Below, piece after piece: positions 35,001 through 47,200 of a stretch of 64,000 bases of DNA (within the stretch, counting starts at the first letter, position 1; each line of letters starts with the position of its first letter). The stretch spans positions 114,245,504 to 114,309,503 of the forward strand of contig JALGPY010000004.1 of the NCBI GenBank assembly GCA_023055425.1, read 5' to 3'. Source of the DNA: Linanthus parryae (taxonomy: Eukaryota > Streptophyta > Magnoliopsida > Ericales > Polemoniaceae). The notes beneath the pieces were generated by a model. It saw only the letters and a list, made by a program, of their open reading frames with translations, ran no database searches and was not told where the DNA came from. The translations under genes were made by a program, and so were the position numbers.

Positions 35001-37007
35001 TTCTTGCACGTAACTGATTTTTATTATGTGATTTAAAGAAGAATATCCCCACATGTATATATGTTTTTGCTGAGTCCTCAGACTTTCTTGATTTCAGGCA
35101 ACCGCATTATATAAACTTGTTGCAGAGCGAGGCCCATGGAGTTCCTTGTCCAGGTGGGCACTGGAGTCATACTTGAAAGGTGATGTGGGGAAGGCATTCC
35201 TCTTGTACTCTAGGATGGCTGAGTTGGGGTATGAGGTAGCACAAAGTAACGCTGCATGGATTCTTGACAAATATGGCGAGCGTAGTATGTGTATGGGAGA
35301 ATCAGGTTTCTGTACTGATACAGAAAGGCATCAACGGGCACATTATTTATGGTGGCAAGCCTCGGAGCAGGGCAATGAACATGCAGCTTTGTTGATTGGT
35401 GATGCGTATTACTATGGCCGGGTTAGTTTTTCCTAGTATTATTAGATTCTAGTTGCAGAATTCTGCTTTTGAATTTTGGTAGTTGATTCTCACAGAATTA
35501 CTCGCTCTAACGTTCTTTGAATTGCATCTTATTTTTCAGGGTACTGAGAGAGATTTCGACCGTGCTGCAGAAGCTTACATGCACGCCAAATCACAGTCCA
35601 ATGCACAAGCCATGTTCAACCTCGGATACATGCATGAACATGGTCAAGGACTTCCACTTGATCTTCACCTTGCCAAGAGATACTATGATCAGGCGCTAGA
35701 GAGTGATCCTGCTGCAAAGTTGCCTGTAACACTGGCTCTTGGTAGCTTGTGGATGCGAAAAAACTACGAGAATAGTTTAATGGTGAGTTCTTTTTTCTTT
35801 TACGGATTATTGTCTTCCTTGCATATATTCCCAAGGAGGTATAGATATATAAGAAATTGGAGAATGAGTAGAACGTATGCCTGGTGGACAACTTGCTTGG
35901 GACTGTAATAATAAAGTCAAGTGGACACTTATACTTTAACGATAATCAATCTACTGCAACTTTCACTGATTGTCTTGGAGTACATAATATGATGAAGAAT
36001 AATATACGGTAACATGATAGTTGTTTTATCAACCTCTTATATTCTTCCGCATTTGTACTAAGCAAAGTCTGCAATGTAACAAGTGAATTGAAATGGAGTG
36101 TAATTGTTGTCACTCTGTAGGGTTTTTTAAAATCTTAAACCAAAGGCTTACTTGTCAAGTTTATGTTGTTGATTTGGTTGTTTCTTTGAATGCGGCCAGG
36201 CATCTCTAAATATAAATGAACAGAAGTTGGATCCCATAGTCCAGAAAGCTCTATAGATTTTTAGTTACTTGTTGTCATAAATCCCGATTTTTGGATACGT
36301 GTAATTAGATTACAGAATGCAGATTAAAATGGCATGGATTTGAACAACAGTTTTGTTCTCTCATTTCATAAAAGTTATTATTGTGCAGTGAAGGTTGTCA
36401 TTGAAATGAGAATATTAGATCGTCTTGGAATCAAATTAGACATGGAGACTGGAGAGGACCCTAATGACGCCCCCCCCCCCCCCCCCCCCCAGTTGTTTAG
36501 TGTTATCAATATTGATTCTATCAACTGTTATTTCTTAATTTTGTTTTGAGCTTATTTGATACGTATTCCTTTCTCGTTGTGCAATCTCACATCACGTGGA
36601 CTATTTCCATCATCAAAAGTTGGAATTATTCCCAATTAGATGGGCTGCTTCTGCTTTCAAAGCACTTCTGATAGATGCATCAGTGAATCGTGGAAATTTT
36701 GCTTCTGCTTTCACATTACAGTTGATTCTTTTATTCCTTTTTTTACTAACCAAAAGGGTTACTGCCTCTTTTGTTTGTGTAGGTCAATGTGATTGATTCG
36801 CTACCTGAATTCTATCCCAAGCTGGAAGCATGGGTAGAAGACGTGATCATGGAGGAAGGGAACGTAACCATACTGACCCTCTTTGTGTGTCTTCTAACTG
36901 TGCTGTATCTTCGCGAGAGACAACGCAGGCACGTAGCAGTTCCTGCTGCCGGGGATGTAGTTTTGCCACAGCTACCTAATGACCAGGTCCCGCTTGTAGG
37001 CAACTAA
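29021..37007 (+). CDS. HRD3A: HRD3/SEL1L-type ERAD adaptor (Sel1-repeat protein)
   Basis: Six exons, 29021-29563, 31624-32112, 33115-33330, 35098-35421, 35540-35782 and 36783-37007, join in frame to 679 aa, close to Arabidopsis HRD3A/EBS5. Residues 1-24 form a signal peptide ([16 protein letters not shown]). An acidic stretch follows, then Sel1-like repeats from about 130 to 600 (for example [71 protein letters not shown]). A C-terminal transmembrane helix at about 632-648 ([17 protein letters not shown]) is followed by a short Arg-rich tail. In the family it is an ER-membrane partner of the HRD1 ubiquitin ligase that receives misfolded glycoproteins for degradation. Introns are long; intron 3 holds a hAT element. 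All splice sites are GT-AG and the gene looks intact. The paralogue suffix A is by analogy only. Confidence 0.95.
33798..34705. mobile_element. Non-autonomous hAT element in HRD3 intron 3
   Basis: The ends CAGGGCCGGCTC and (reversed) CAGGGCCGGCTT are flanked by a perfect 8-bp duplication AGAGAAGT (33790-33797 and 34706-34713). Both subterminal regions carry ttgccctaagc/ggtgccctaagc-type sequence. The 908-bp body is AT-rich with T and A runs and has no transposase. Intact ends and a perfect duplication suggest a fairly recent insertion. Confidence 0.92.
36470..36490. repeat. (C)21 homopolymer in HRD3 intron 5
   Basis: A run of 21 C follows taatgacg in the last intron. Its length is likely unreliable in sequencing, and the open frame across it is a shadow. 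Confidence 0.9.
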
Positions 37008-37724
37008 CTCACTCTTGGTACCTACCTACCCACCAAATGATATTTATTGAAAAGGCAAGATTTTTGTATACATGTCGATACTCCAAGCTTTGGAAGGTCA
37101 ATGTTGCACTGCAGAATGATATGTATAGTCTCTACATCGGGTACCTTGTGGTTAAGTTGAAGAGGGCCTATAAAAACATATTGGGCTTATAATATAGAAG
37201 GATATAGTAGGGAAAGCCTCTAAGGTAGGAGGAATGAAGAAATATCCTTTTACATGTAAAAAGTTCCGTTCAGAATAGAGTCATTACTTGTAGGCTTGAC
37301 AATGGTGTTGATTTGTCGTTTGAGGCATTTGTGTTTCTTCACTTGAGAATGTTTGGAAATTATGCAACGACTCTCTGATACCGAACTGTTCACTTTGTTT
37401 TTATACAATTAGCATGTGTGATTATAACATTGAGGTGGGATTGTGGGTGTGGATATTTTGTTGAGCGGGCCTCAAGAAAGAAGAGACATGGCTCTGTTTA
37501 GTCTAATATGGCTCCATAAGAACCGATGCTGTTTTGAGCATTGTGGCCCAGGTCCAACCATCACTGAGCAGAGTTTCAAAGAATTAGAAGTGTGAAGTTT
37601 CCTTTCAGGGAATAACCTAGTGGCAGGCTGGCTAAACTGTATTTTGCAACTTTGCTCACTCTCTTGTAAGCTTCTTTGGCAGGCTCTTTTATTTTGTATA
37701 TTTCTGTTTATTTGCCTGAAGAAC

Positions 37725-37763
<39 letters not shown>

Positions 37764-38295
37764 CGAGCTGAGTTGGCTTAGTGACCTAAAGGTCCAATGT
37801 TTGATTCTCCATCCTATGCCTTATTGCTCAACTGTTTTACTAGTTGCCATTCTAAAATAGTAGTGGCTACGGAAAGAAGTGAAAAAACCTGGAGCAAACT
37901 TGACAACATACTCTCCTGATTTTATCTATCAAATACACCATGCATTTTGTGAATGTTATTTGACTAGACAAACTATGTTAAGAATTCGTATTTTTTCTGA
38001 TAATGTTGCAGAGTGATTACAGCTCTATAAGAATGAAACATTATGATAAGGGTCACTCATTCTTAGCTAATCAAATGACATCACCAAAATGCTTCGTAAC
38101 ATTGACTAAAATACAAGACACAAATGCAGATGGAGTGCATATTAAGTACAAGAAATCAATGTGACAAGATCATCTTTCCCTTCATCAGATATTTTCTTTG
38201 TGCTCTACAGTAAAAAAGTTAAAAAGAGTGTCGATATATCAGTGTATACACATTGTAAAACACAGATTCCATAGTCCATAGATGTTAGTTCTTCA
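37008..38295. other. Convergent intergenic region between HRD3 and POT1
   Basis: The two genes end facing each other 1.29 kb apart. It holds the HRD3 3' UTR, a (GT)n microsatellite at about 37728-37760, and the POT1 3' UTR. Just after the microsatellite, gagttggcttagtgacctaa followed by tgtttgattctc is weakly tRNA/SINE-like. No coding sequence is supported. Confidence 0.7.
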
Positions 38296-41200
38296 TCACT
38301 CAACTACCTCCGTTGCAAAGATCCGGTAACTCCTACTTCCCCAAATATCTCGTTTATCAAGGTAGTATGACTTTATGCAGCACTGTATCCATGGAGGATT
38401 TCTATCGGCATCATTAATTTCTGAACAGCCATCGCCTTCAGCGAGTCCAAGCAATCTATTTCGCTTCCTTGTCAATACTTCAAGAGAAGGATAACCACCA
38501 AATAACTTTTCCTATCAATAGGTTGAAAAATTATGGTCACTGACGAAAATTGGATAGAGCAATACCCAACAGAGAAAGAACAAGTTATGTAACATTTTAA
38601 TGGTAAATAGAAAAACAACAATATCAGGTAGTATGGCGGGTTACTTTAGCCTCTGTGCAGTAAGTAGCACAAAACTTTAGCAGTAGTCATCTGTGTGTAC
38701 CGAACAACTATTTTAAAGAGCGGTAACGAAATAACCAGTTCTACTTGTCCACAAACCAACAAAAAGTTGAAGCCAGCACCAATGGAGTCATCGACAACAT
38801 TCAATCCCTCTCCCTAACAAATTTCAACCCTTTAGCACAAAAGTGAGCAACTGCCCGACCGATTCACGAGGATAGCTTCTGATAACATAGTCGCAGCGCG
38901 GAAAAAATAGGACTTCGTTAATTTACTTCTGTGCTCTGTTGTTCGGAAAAGAAAAGATTTGATTTGATGTGTGCTCTATAGACCCACCCTTGTCTCGGAA
39001 AATTCAAACAAAATAAAGCCAGGGAAAGAGAATTAGAGAAGATTAAATTATTCAAGCCAAAGAGACTAAGAGTCCAAAACTGGTTCAACTTTCAACCCAT
39101 ACTATAAATAACAGCCTTAAGCAAAAATCATGAAATTCTTTGATCTGAAGCTTCCCTGAACTCGAAGCATGTGCGACTATGTCTTTATTTCTCAAGTGGA
39201 TCAGATTAAAAGTGTTACAGTGCCACCTTCTATTTCTTTCCAGAAGTACATCACAGTATGTCATTAGTAATTCAACATACTAAAACCCAAAAATCTATCT
39301 TTTGTCTAGTCAAATTTCAATGATGGGATCATCTCCATTTCAAACCAGACTCATCCAAATTGGTAAGACTGCACTTCCACTCTCTCCCATCTTCACTTTA
39401 TAGTTTACATCACTACCTATCAATCTTTACCTTTGTAATCTCTCACCAATATCCACCATATTTTAATAAATTATATTTGGTAATTTATTTGGACCTTTTA
39501 ATATTTGGGAAATACTAGTTTTGTTTCAAAATAATGGAGAATTAAATATAGGGTCAATTACTTATTCACCACTTCCAGTTTGGGGTAATAATCCACGTGA
39601 CACCTCCAGTTTCAAATCCATCTTATTACCACCTCTTGTTTACAACTGTTAACAATCAACAACTGGGATAGTTTCTTGGAAAAAAGTTCAACTCCGTTAG
39701 GGGTAAATCCGTCCTTCAAAAATAGAATTTTTATATTAAAGAAAGACAGAAAAATAAAATAAAATAAAATAAAGAAGCAGGAGAAGCGTATAAAGAAAAG
39801 AAGATGAATCGCATAAAGAAGAAGATGAGACAAACTCTCAATCTCAAGTTCTCTGCCTCTCTTCCGATGCCTCTCTCTCAATCTCTCTGTCAGTCCGGAA
39901 CTTCCTGCCTTTCTCTCTCTCAATCTCTAGCCTTTACTTTCCAGCCGCCACAAACCTGGATCGAACCAATCCTCAAATCGATCACCGCCTCCCTCGCCGG
40001 TAACAATGGAGGTCTGCATCTAACAGATCTGCTTCTAACAAATCCGAATCTTTATCAAATCGACCATTTTGATCGACGATTATTTGGTCTGGTTCAAGTG
40101 ATGATTTCAAGTTCAGGAGTTTTAGAGGTTGGTGGTGGTTTACAGAGGGTTCGGGAGCTTGGAGGTACTGGTGACCGGAATTAATGGAAGTTTGACTGGT
40201 GAAGAAGGGTTTGTTCTGGGTTAGTGTTGAATATGTAGTTGCAGCAGCGGTGATGGTAGTGGTGGTCAACTTGAACGTGTGGGTGGGTGTGATGACTTAA
40301 TAACTGAAAACTGGGTTCCTTGGTAGTGGTTTTATTGGTGACGGCGGTAGTGGTCGTCGGATTAAAAGTTTGTAGTGGCGGTGGTACACCGGCGGCAGAG
40401 GTGGATATGTTCATGGTGTTCATATTTTTTTATTTGGACCAATTTACCCCTCAAAACCGTTAAACTAACGAAACATTTTAGATGGAATTTAGCCCAGTTG
40501 TTGATTGCTTGCAATCATAAACTGGTGGTGGTAATAAGAGTGTTTCGTAATTGGAGGTGGTAAGTGGATTATTACCCCATACTGGAAGTGGCTAATATGT
40601 AATTGACCCTTAAATAAAACTTATTATGATTATTTTAAGTGCCTTAAGGCAGGGTCTGATTTGTTAGGCTATTCAATCAACAGATCTGAATGAAGACAAT
40701 TAGACCCATGTAAATGCTACAGTAGCAGAAAACAAATTTTCATCTGCTTAATGGAGGTAATGATGATAATACGAAACGTTCTAGCTTTGTTAAGCCGTTT
40801 TGATCTCTTTTCTTCTCTATGCAATGCGCCTATACCATGCTTATCTTCAGTACTGTTGGATGTCAACATAAGTCTTTTCCGCACTTGGGCCAGTGGAAAG
40901 GAATGGAGAATAGAAGCCTGGAAGATTTGACTACCACTTCTTGGTGATGCTGTGAGGCTATTGAATGGCATAGAACTAGAGCGGCCAGAGTTCCTAATAT
41001 ACTTGAGGTGTGACTCTTCCCTTAAATTTGTGACAGTAGCAGAATATGCCATCATTGTTTTTTGCTTTTCCCAAGGGTTAGGTGCAATGTTTTTTTATAA
41101 GGGTAAACCATCCTTTTCCTATAAACCTTCCTAGTCTATATATACTGTTGATAGGCTCAAGATGGAAGTCCTACAAACCTTTTACAGAAGTAACATAAGT

Positions 41201-44200
41201 CTGACATTTGAATGAGAAAGGAAAACTTTGATCGATATTCTTACCCCGTCTTCAGCAAAAACAAAAGCATGGATTCTAGCAGTTGGATCCTCTAATGTCA
41301 GCCTAATCCTATATGTCCCGAGAGGGGAGCGAAAATCCTCCACCTTCCATGGGAGAGCTGCAACGATCCGAACTACACACTTGAATTTAGCTGTAACCTG
41401 TGAGATACAAACTAGTCAAGCTACACAAGATATTGAGATGCACAAGTTCAAGCTGAAAGCATTACTTTTGTGGGAGCAGATAGTACACATCCGATGAATT
41501 CCATCCTCTATGATCATTTGAATACTAGGTTCTCTGAGAAGGTTATTGCAACTTAGTTCATCTCAAGCATCACAATGATGGTTTCCCTAATCTATATCTA
41601 TATAAAAGCAATGCAATGAGAGAGGTTAATTCTCCTTCTGTGACATAGGATTTCAGAAAAGTTATCAATATGACACGTATCGTGTTATGTACAGAATTGG
41701 CCAATTAAATCTTGACAACTCACTTTCTCATGACATGTAAGAATATAACAACCAATTACATGTTGCCAACTCAATTTAAATGGCATGTCATGCATAAAAA
41801 ATTGATTTTTCACATACTTTTCAAATATCTAGGCATTGATAATTGAACAAGCCAGTTTTCATTTCTCTATGCATTGTAATTAAAGAATATTCATATAATT
41901 TTATTTTCCAATTTTCAGTTCAATGAATCTCATGACAAAAAAAAACCTCCATCCATACAAAAGAATAGAGTTTCAGTAAAAAAGTAAAAATAATACGACA
42001 AACATAAATCCATGATAAAGAATGCCACATATTTTTTCATTTATTTATGTATTATTCTTTGTATAGCAATGTCTTCCCTTTCAATTTGAAAGAAGAGCTA
42101 GAAATGAGCTAATAAGTATTAGAAAAACAATAAGCAGTCGTGAAAACAAAGATTTCAATTTTTATGGTATACCATTATTTTTACTTTTATTGCTCAAACA
42201 TTATTCTTTCTTTTATTAAAAACGGATAAACAAGAATTTTCTAGAATTTGAGAAAAAAAGTTCAGTGTGACATGTGTTTGTTAAGTTGCCAATTTGCCTA
42301 TTATATCTTCAAAGTTCCCTTTCTAATGACATTTAAAACTATAAATATTTAAAACATCTTATTTTCATGAATCTTTTCAAATCTCTTGACAATTCACTTT
42401 TCACTTTCTTATGCATTGAAGATAAATTATTATCTAAAGAATTTTTATTTTCCAAATCCCAAGCTCAATGAATCTCATGTCAAAACAATGTTATCCTATA
42501 AAGAAGATTATGATATTTTTTAAAGAATACTAAACTTAAGAAAAAAAATAAAAATAAAGGCGATAATCAAACATTGTATTCATTTATTTATGTATTCTTA
42601 TGTTACATGACAATGTATTCACATTTATTAAAAAGAAGTGAAAAAAATGAGTAAAGAAGCATTTAAAACCTAAAAAAGCGAGTGCAAGCAATTTGTTTTT
42701 AATATTTTGGGGCATACGATTATTTTTTGTAGCTTTTCTTGACATTTTTTATTTTTCAGGACATACGATTTGAGAAAAATTATGAGTATGATACATATCA
42801 TGTTATGTGGCACAATTGGATTATGACAACTCAACTTCTCATGACAAGTAAATTGATAACAGCCAATTCCATATTATCAACTCAATTCCAATTACATCTA
42901 ATATATAAAAAATTGCATTTTCATTAGTATATTCAACACTTTATGGTTTTCAATAAAACAAAATAACATCTACATGCACAGCCCGCGCCATGGCGCGGGG
43001 TTAAGACTATTGTTTTCTAGTCAAAATAATTATGGTCAATATGTAGCAAACTTTTCTCCTGCTGAATTACCAGCTACCTGTTTCTACTGTGTAGGATTAT
43101 TAGCAAATTCCCTGATTTCTTTACCAGCTACCGGTTTCTTTGCCGCTCTATGGTCTGAAACCTGATCCGAGTTTCTTTTTCTACTCAGTAAGTAGCAAGT
43201 TTGATTGAGAAACAGTGACGTTCAGAAATACCAGGCTCCCCCTCATGACCTAGCCAGTATAACACTATTCACTTGAGAGGATTTGTTAGTGCTTCTTAAG
43301 TTCTGCCGTAAGGACATACTTGTGGGAAGCAACCCTGGATATCCACGGTCCAATCGTCTTGCAAGTGGTAGCTTCCCAGAAGGATGTTCTCAAGGCAAAA
43401 CTTAGAATGCACGAATAAATCCTCTCGTACCAAATGATTTAAGAAATTGATGTTAACATCATTTATTGTCCACATACCAAACACAGAACTACCTATAAAG
43501 AAAGAAAATGCGTCACTTTAGAACACCACATTGCTATAACCAAGCTCCTTACAGGGGATGTGGCTTTCATTCTCTTTCTTCTATGTTGAGCACCACATTG
43601 GCATCCAAATGTTTAGTCTACGTCGACATATAATGAGAGGAAAGATAAAGCAGACTCATACCTCTTGATAGGTAAGAACATTCATTAACGTCACAAAAGG
43701 CTTGCTGTCATAATCAGTCTCTGCATAAACAAAAAAGAAAGCCAGCATGACCCACACTGTTCTTAGTAATGGCATTGCAAAGTCAGTGGCAGAGAACCAA
43801 AACCATGAACAAAAAAGTTCAAACCTGTAACACGAGAACACCATGGGAAGCTTGAAAATGGAATCCGTCCCAGTTTCGATGACAACCGATCATCATACAG
43901 CCTGGATCACCATTTACTATTAAAGGAATGGCGCCAGTTCTAATAAAACGGTCAGTAAAATTTATCAACAAATCAAATATTCATGCCTTTACCAAAAGCA
44001 ACAATGACCTTTCGGACTGTGTAATGAGCGCATCATCCTTGGGCAAATAACGGAGCTTGGTAAACGGCAACAATATACCACACCACAACCCCATGTGAAC
44101 TTCACAAGTTAGATTTATAAATTTCACCCATCTATTAGTTTGTAGCAATTTAAGCCCAAAGTTCTGATTCCCTTGATCAACAATCACTCTCAAGACAGTT

Positions 44201-47200
44201 CCAACAGCTGGCAGTGCAACTAGAATATCTCTTGGTAAAGGAAATGGTTCCAGTTGCAAAGGAAGTGGACAGTCCATTTCATCCTCTAACCTGCGGTGCA
44301 CACATAGAAACACTCGGGAGTCATTGCTAAGGTTAAATTTTGAAGGTACTAACAAAGTCAAAGAATTTCAAAAGAGCAACATATTACAAATAAAATCTAA
44401 GGGATTCAACCCATGAATAGCTACGTATATACAAAGAGTAACAAAGCATACTTGCGCAATCATCAAAAAAATGGAACTCTGAATCAAAACATCAGATCCC
44501 ACTTCAATCGACTTGGTTAAGAAACTCTGTTTTAACTTTCCTGAAACTTCTTATTAATAAGAGAAAAAATCAAACCTACACAGGATCAGTTTGGAATTTC
44601 AAGAGAGCACAATTACTAAGATCATGAACTCCCCTAGCTGCTCTTAGAAGTGACTCGAGTGATCAACAAAAAAACTTAACTGCTGAAACAAGTCGATAAA
44701 CATAAATGGGGTTCAAGAAGAAGTATTTTACTATAGATCTCTATTTTCTTCTTGTTGACCACCTACGAATAGGTTATGTCAAGTCTGCTTCTGAAACAAA
44801 ACAGGAATCATGTTTTCTTGCATGGGGCAAATTTCGAACTAGTATCCTACCTTCAACTATGTGCATCTATGTAAGCCCCCTGTCAGAGTATACGCAAAGG
44901 AGTAAAAGAAAAGTAATCTTCACACAGCTGTACTTAGAACTTAATCGATCACTGCCAATTTCAACAAGTTCTCAATACCAAGCCAACCACCTAGTCAAGC
45001 TTATGTGATCCATGAAGCCACACTGCCACGGGTTTTTCATCAAGTGAAAATTTTCTACAACTAAGACCTAGGTATCAACATGCGAAAGAGGTATTCTAGA
45101 TTTTCAGAAGCAATAACAATATAGCTTTTAAGCAGTACCGAGTTAGAGGAAAGTATAAGAATTGCAGGAACCTGAGATTCTGGAGGATTAACAAACATGT
45201 GGAAAAATGTATACTTCTACTAAAGAGAGGTCAGGAAATTAGAGAGGCAAGTAAGCAGTATACGAATAACTAAACATCATAGAACTACTGCAGTTATTAC
45301 ATAAGAGAGAACATATTTCAATAGCTTACCCCATAAAAGTCTAGTATATTAAAGAAAACACCTTAAAAAACAAAATTGATTGCTCACAATACTCACTTTG
45401 TCTGAATATTAACTGGTGGAGTGTCAGTACCATCCCAAAGAAATACCATCCACTTATTCTGGGAGACTTCACAGATGTGAAGAACCTAAACATTGATGAG
45501 CGTTTAAGTCAACAAAGGGTCAGTTTTTGCAGAAAGCCACAAAATCAAATCTTTCTAACAAGTTGTGCCTATCTGTACTGAAACGAAAAGACAATACTGA
45601 AGAACTGTCACATTACCTTGCACAGTAAATTAAGTTTTCCTACTTTGATCTCTCGCAGCATTAAGAACTCGCCTGTACCAATAACAGAATAAATAGTAGA
45701 AAAAGCACGATGTCAATTGGAGAAACCGCTTTGCTTTGGACGCAATGAAAAAAGTAGCCCAAGACCTCGTAAGCTACACACGAGGCTCAAACATCACCAC
45801 CAATGTGGGACAAATCTCAACACGCTCCATCACATGCGGCGTCATACGAGCCAACACGTGGATAACACTAATGTGCCGACGTACACAAACAACCTCCTCT
45901 GACACCATGTTAAGATTCCATGGGTTCCGCCTCAAAACGAATTGACAATGACAGGACTCGCCCGGCACTTTAGGACAAATGACACTAAACCTGTATTAAG
46001 TATAGGACAAATAGCCTCCAATCGTTAGCAGGGTTAGATTAAATTAACTAAATTTATTGTAATACCCATCATGGGAGGTCACGTGATGGGCTGTAATACC
46101 CATCTCATGAGGTCACGTGATGGGTTTCCGTTAAATTTAATCTAATATCGTTAACGATTGGAGGCCATTTGTCTCAAAATGAAAAGTGCGGGATGATTAG
46201 TGTCACAAGTGTCAAACTGCATACAGGTTTAGTGTCATGTGTCCTATACTTTGTCACAATCAATGACATCATTCTCTAAAAACCTTATTCTCTAAGCTCA
46301 TCATGGGTTCAGAACTTGGGGCAACACTTCCGACTGCTCCTACTATTTGCTGTGACAACATTGGTGCCACATATCTCTGCTCTAATCCGGTCTTCCACTC
46401 TCCTATGAAGCACATTGCGCTATATTTTCACTTTGTTCGTGAGCAAGTCTAGGCTGGTAACCCGTGTGTTTCTCATGTCTCGTCAGCCAACCAAATGGCC
46501 GATTGTCTCACAAAGGCACTCTTGTACCACCCTTGAGGCATCGCGATCCAAGATTGGAGCCTCCTCTAGATCCTCCATCTTGCAGGGGCATATAGGAGAT
46601 AGAATCTAATTATCTATGTATTGGGCACCTTTGATATTATAGCCCGGGGATGTACTTTATAGTTTATAAGGTACTGCAGCTGATTACCACGATCAATGAA
46701 AACATTCTCTCAAAACCTAATTCTCTAAGCTCATCAGACATAAGAGTTAAGACTAAAGTATATGACTGGCAACTCTTCTGCAACTTACAAGTAGGCTTCG
46801 AATTTATATTCAATTCTTATTAGAATCGGGATTCATATTTATCCATAGATGCCATCAAGAAATTCCTTATTTAATAATGTACATGTTTTCTTATCAGGGG
46901 ATGCCTAAGTAATTATTTTCAGCTAATCTGAGTCTGCACTTGTGTAAATATTTAGTGAAACTACCTTGATCCAGCTGACAATCACTTGACCACTTTCTAA
47001 GGTCCACTATCAACTTCTTGTCCTGATCCCTCTGAAGAAACTTTGGAGATACTTGGTAAGGGACAAAATTTGTACTGTGTTTCCCTTCAAATAGAGCAAA
47101 TGAAGAGCAACTTTTGTCAAAAAGTACGTTTACCTCCCCGACATGAGTTTTCACCTGCAAAAGAAAAGACCTGTTTTAAGTATATCAAACTATAATCATG

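Noticed and set aside
37728..37760. (GT)n run as a possible CRISPR-like or regulatory repeat
   Set aside because: It is a plain dinucleotide microsatellite without spacers.
39804..40184. 126-codon plus-strand frame as a host gene
   Set aside because: It lies entirely inside the Mutator-like element 39551-40609 and starts with low-complexity Ser/Leu sequence, so it is treated as possible cargo, not a gene.
40717..41055. 112-codon minus-strand frame within the POT1 region
   Set aside because: It falls in intron 9 between exons encoding contiguous POT1 residues and shows no POT1-like motifs, so it is not an exon.
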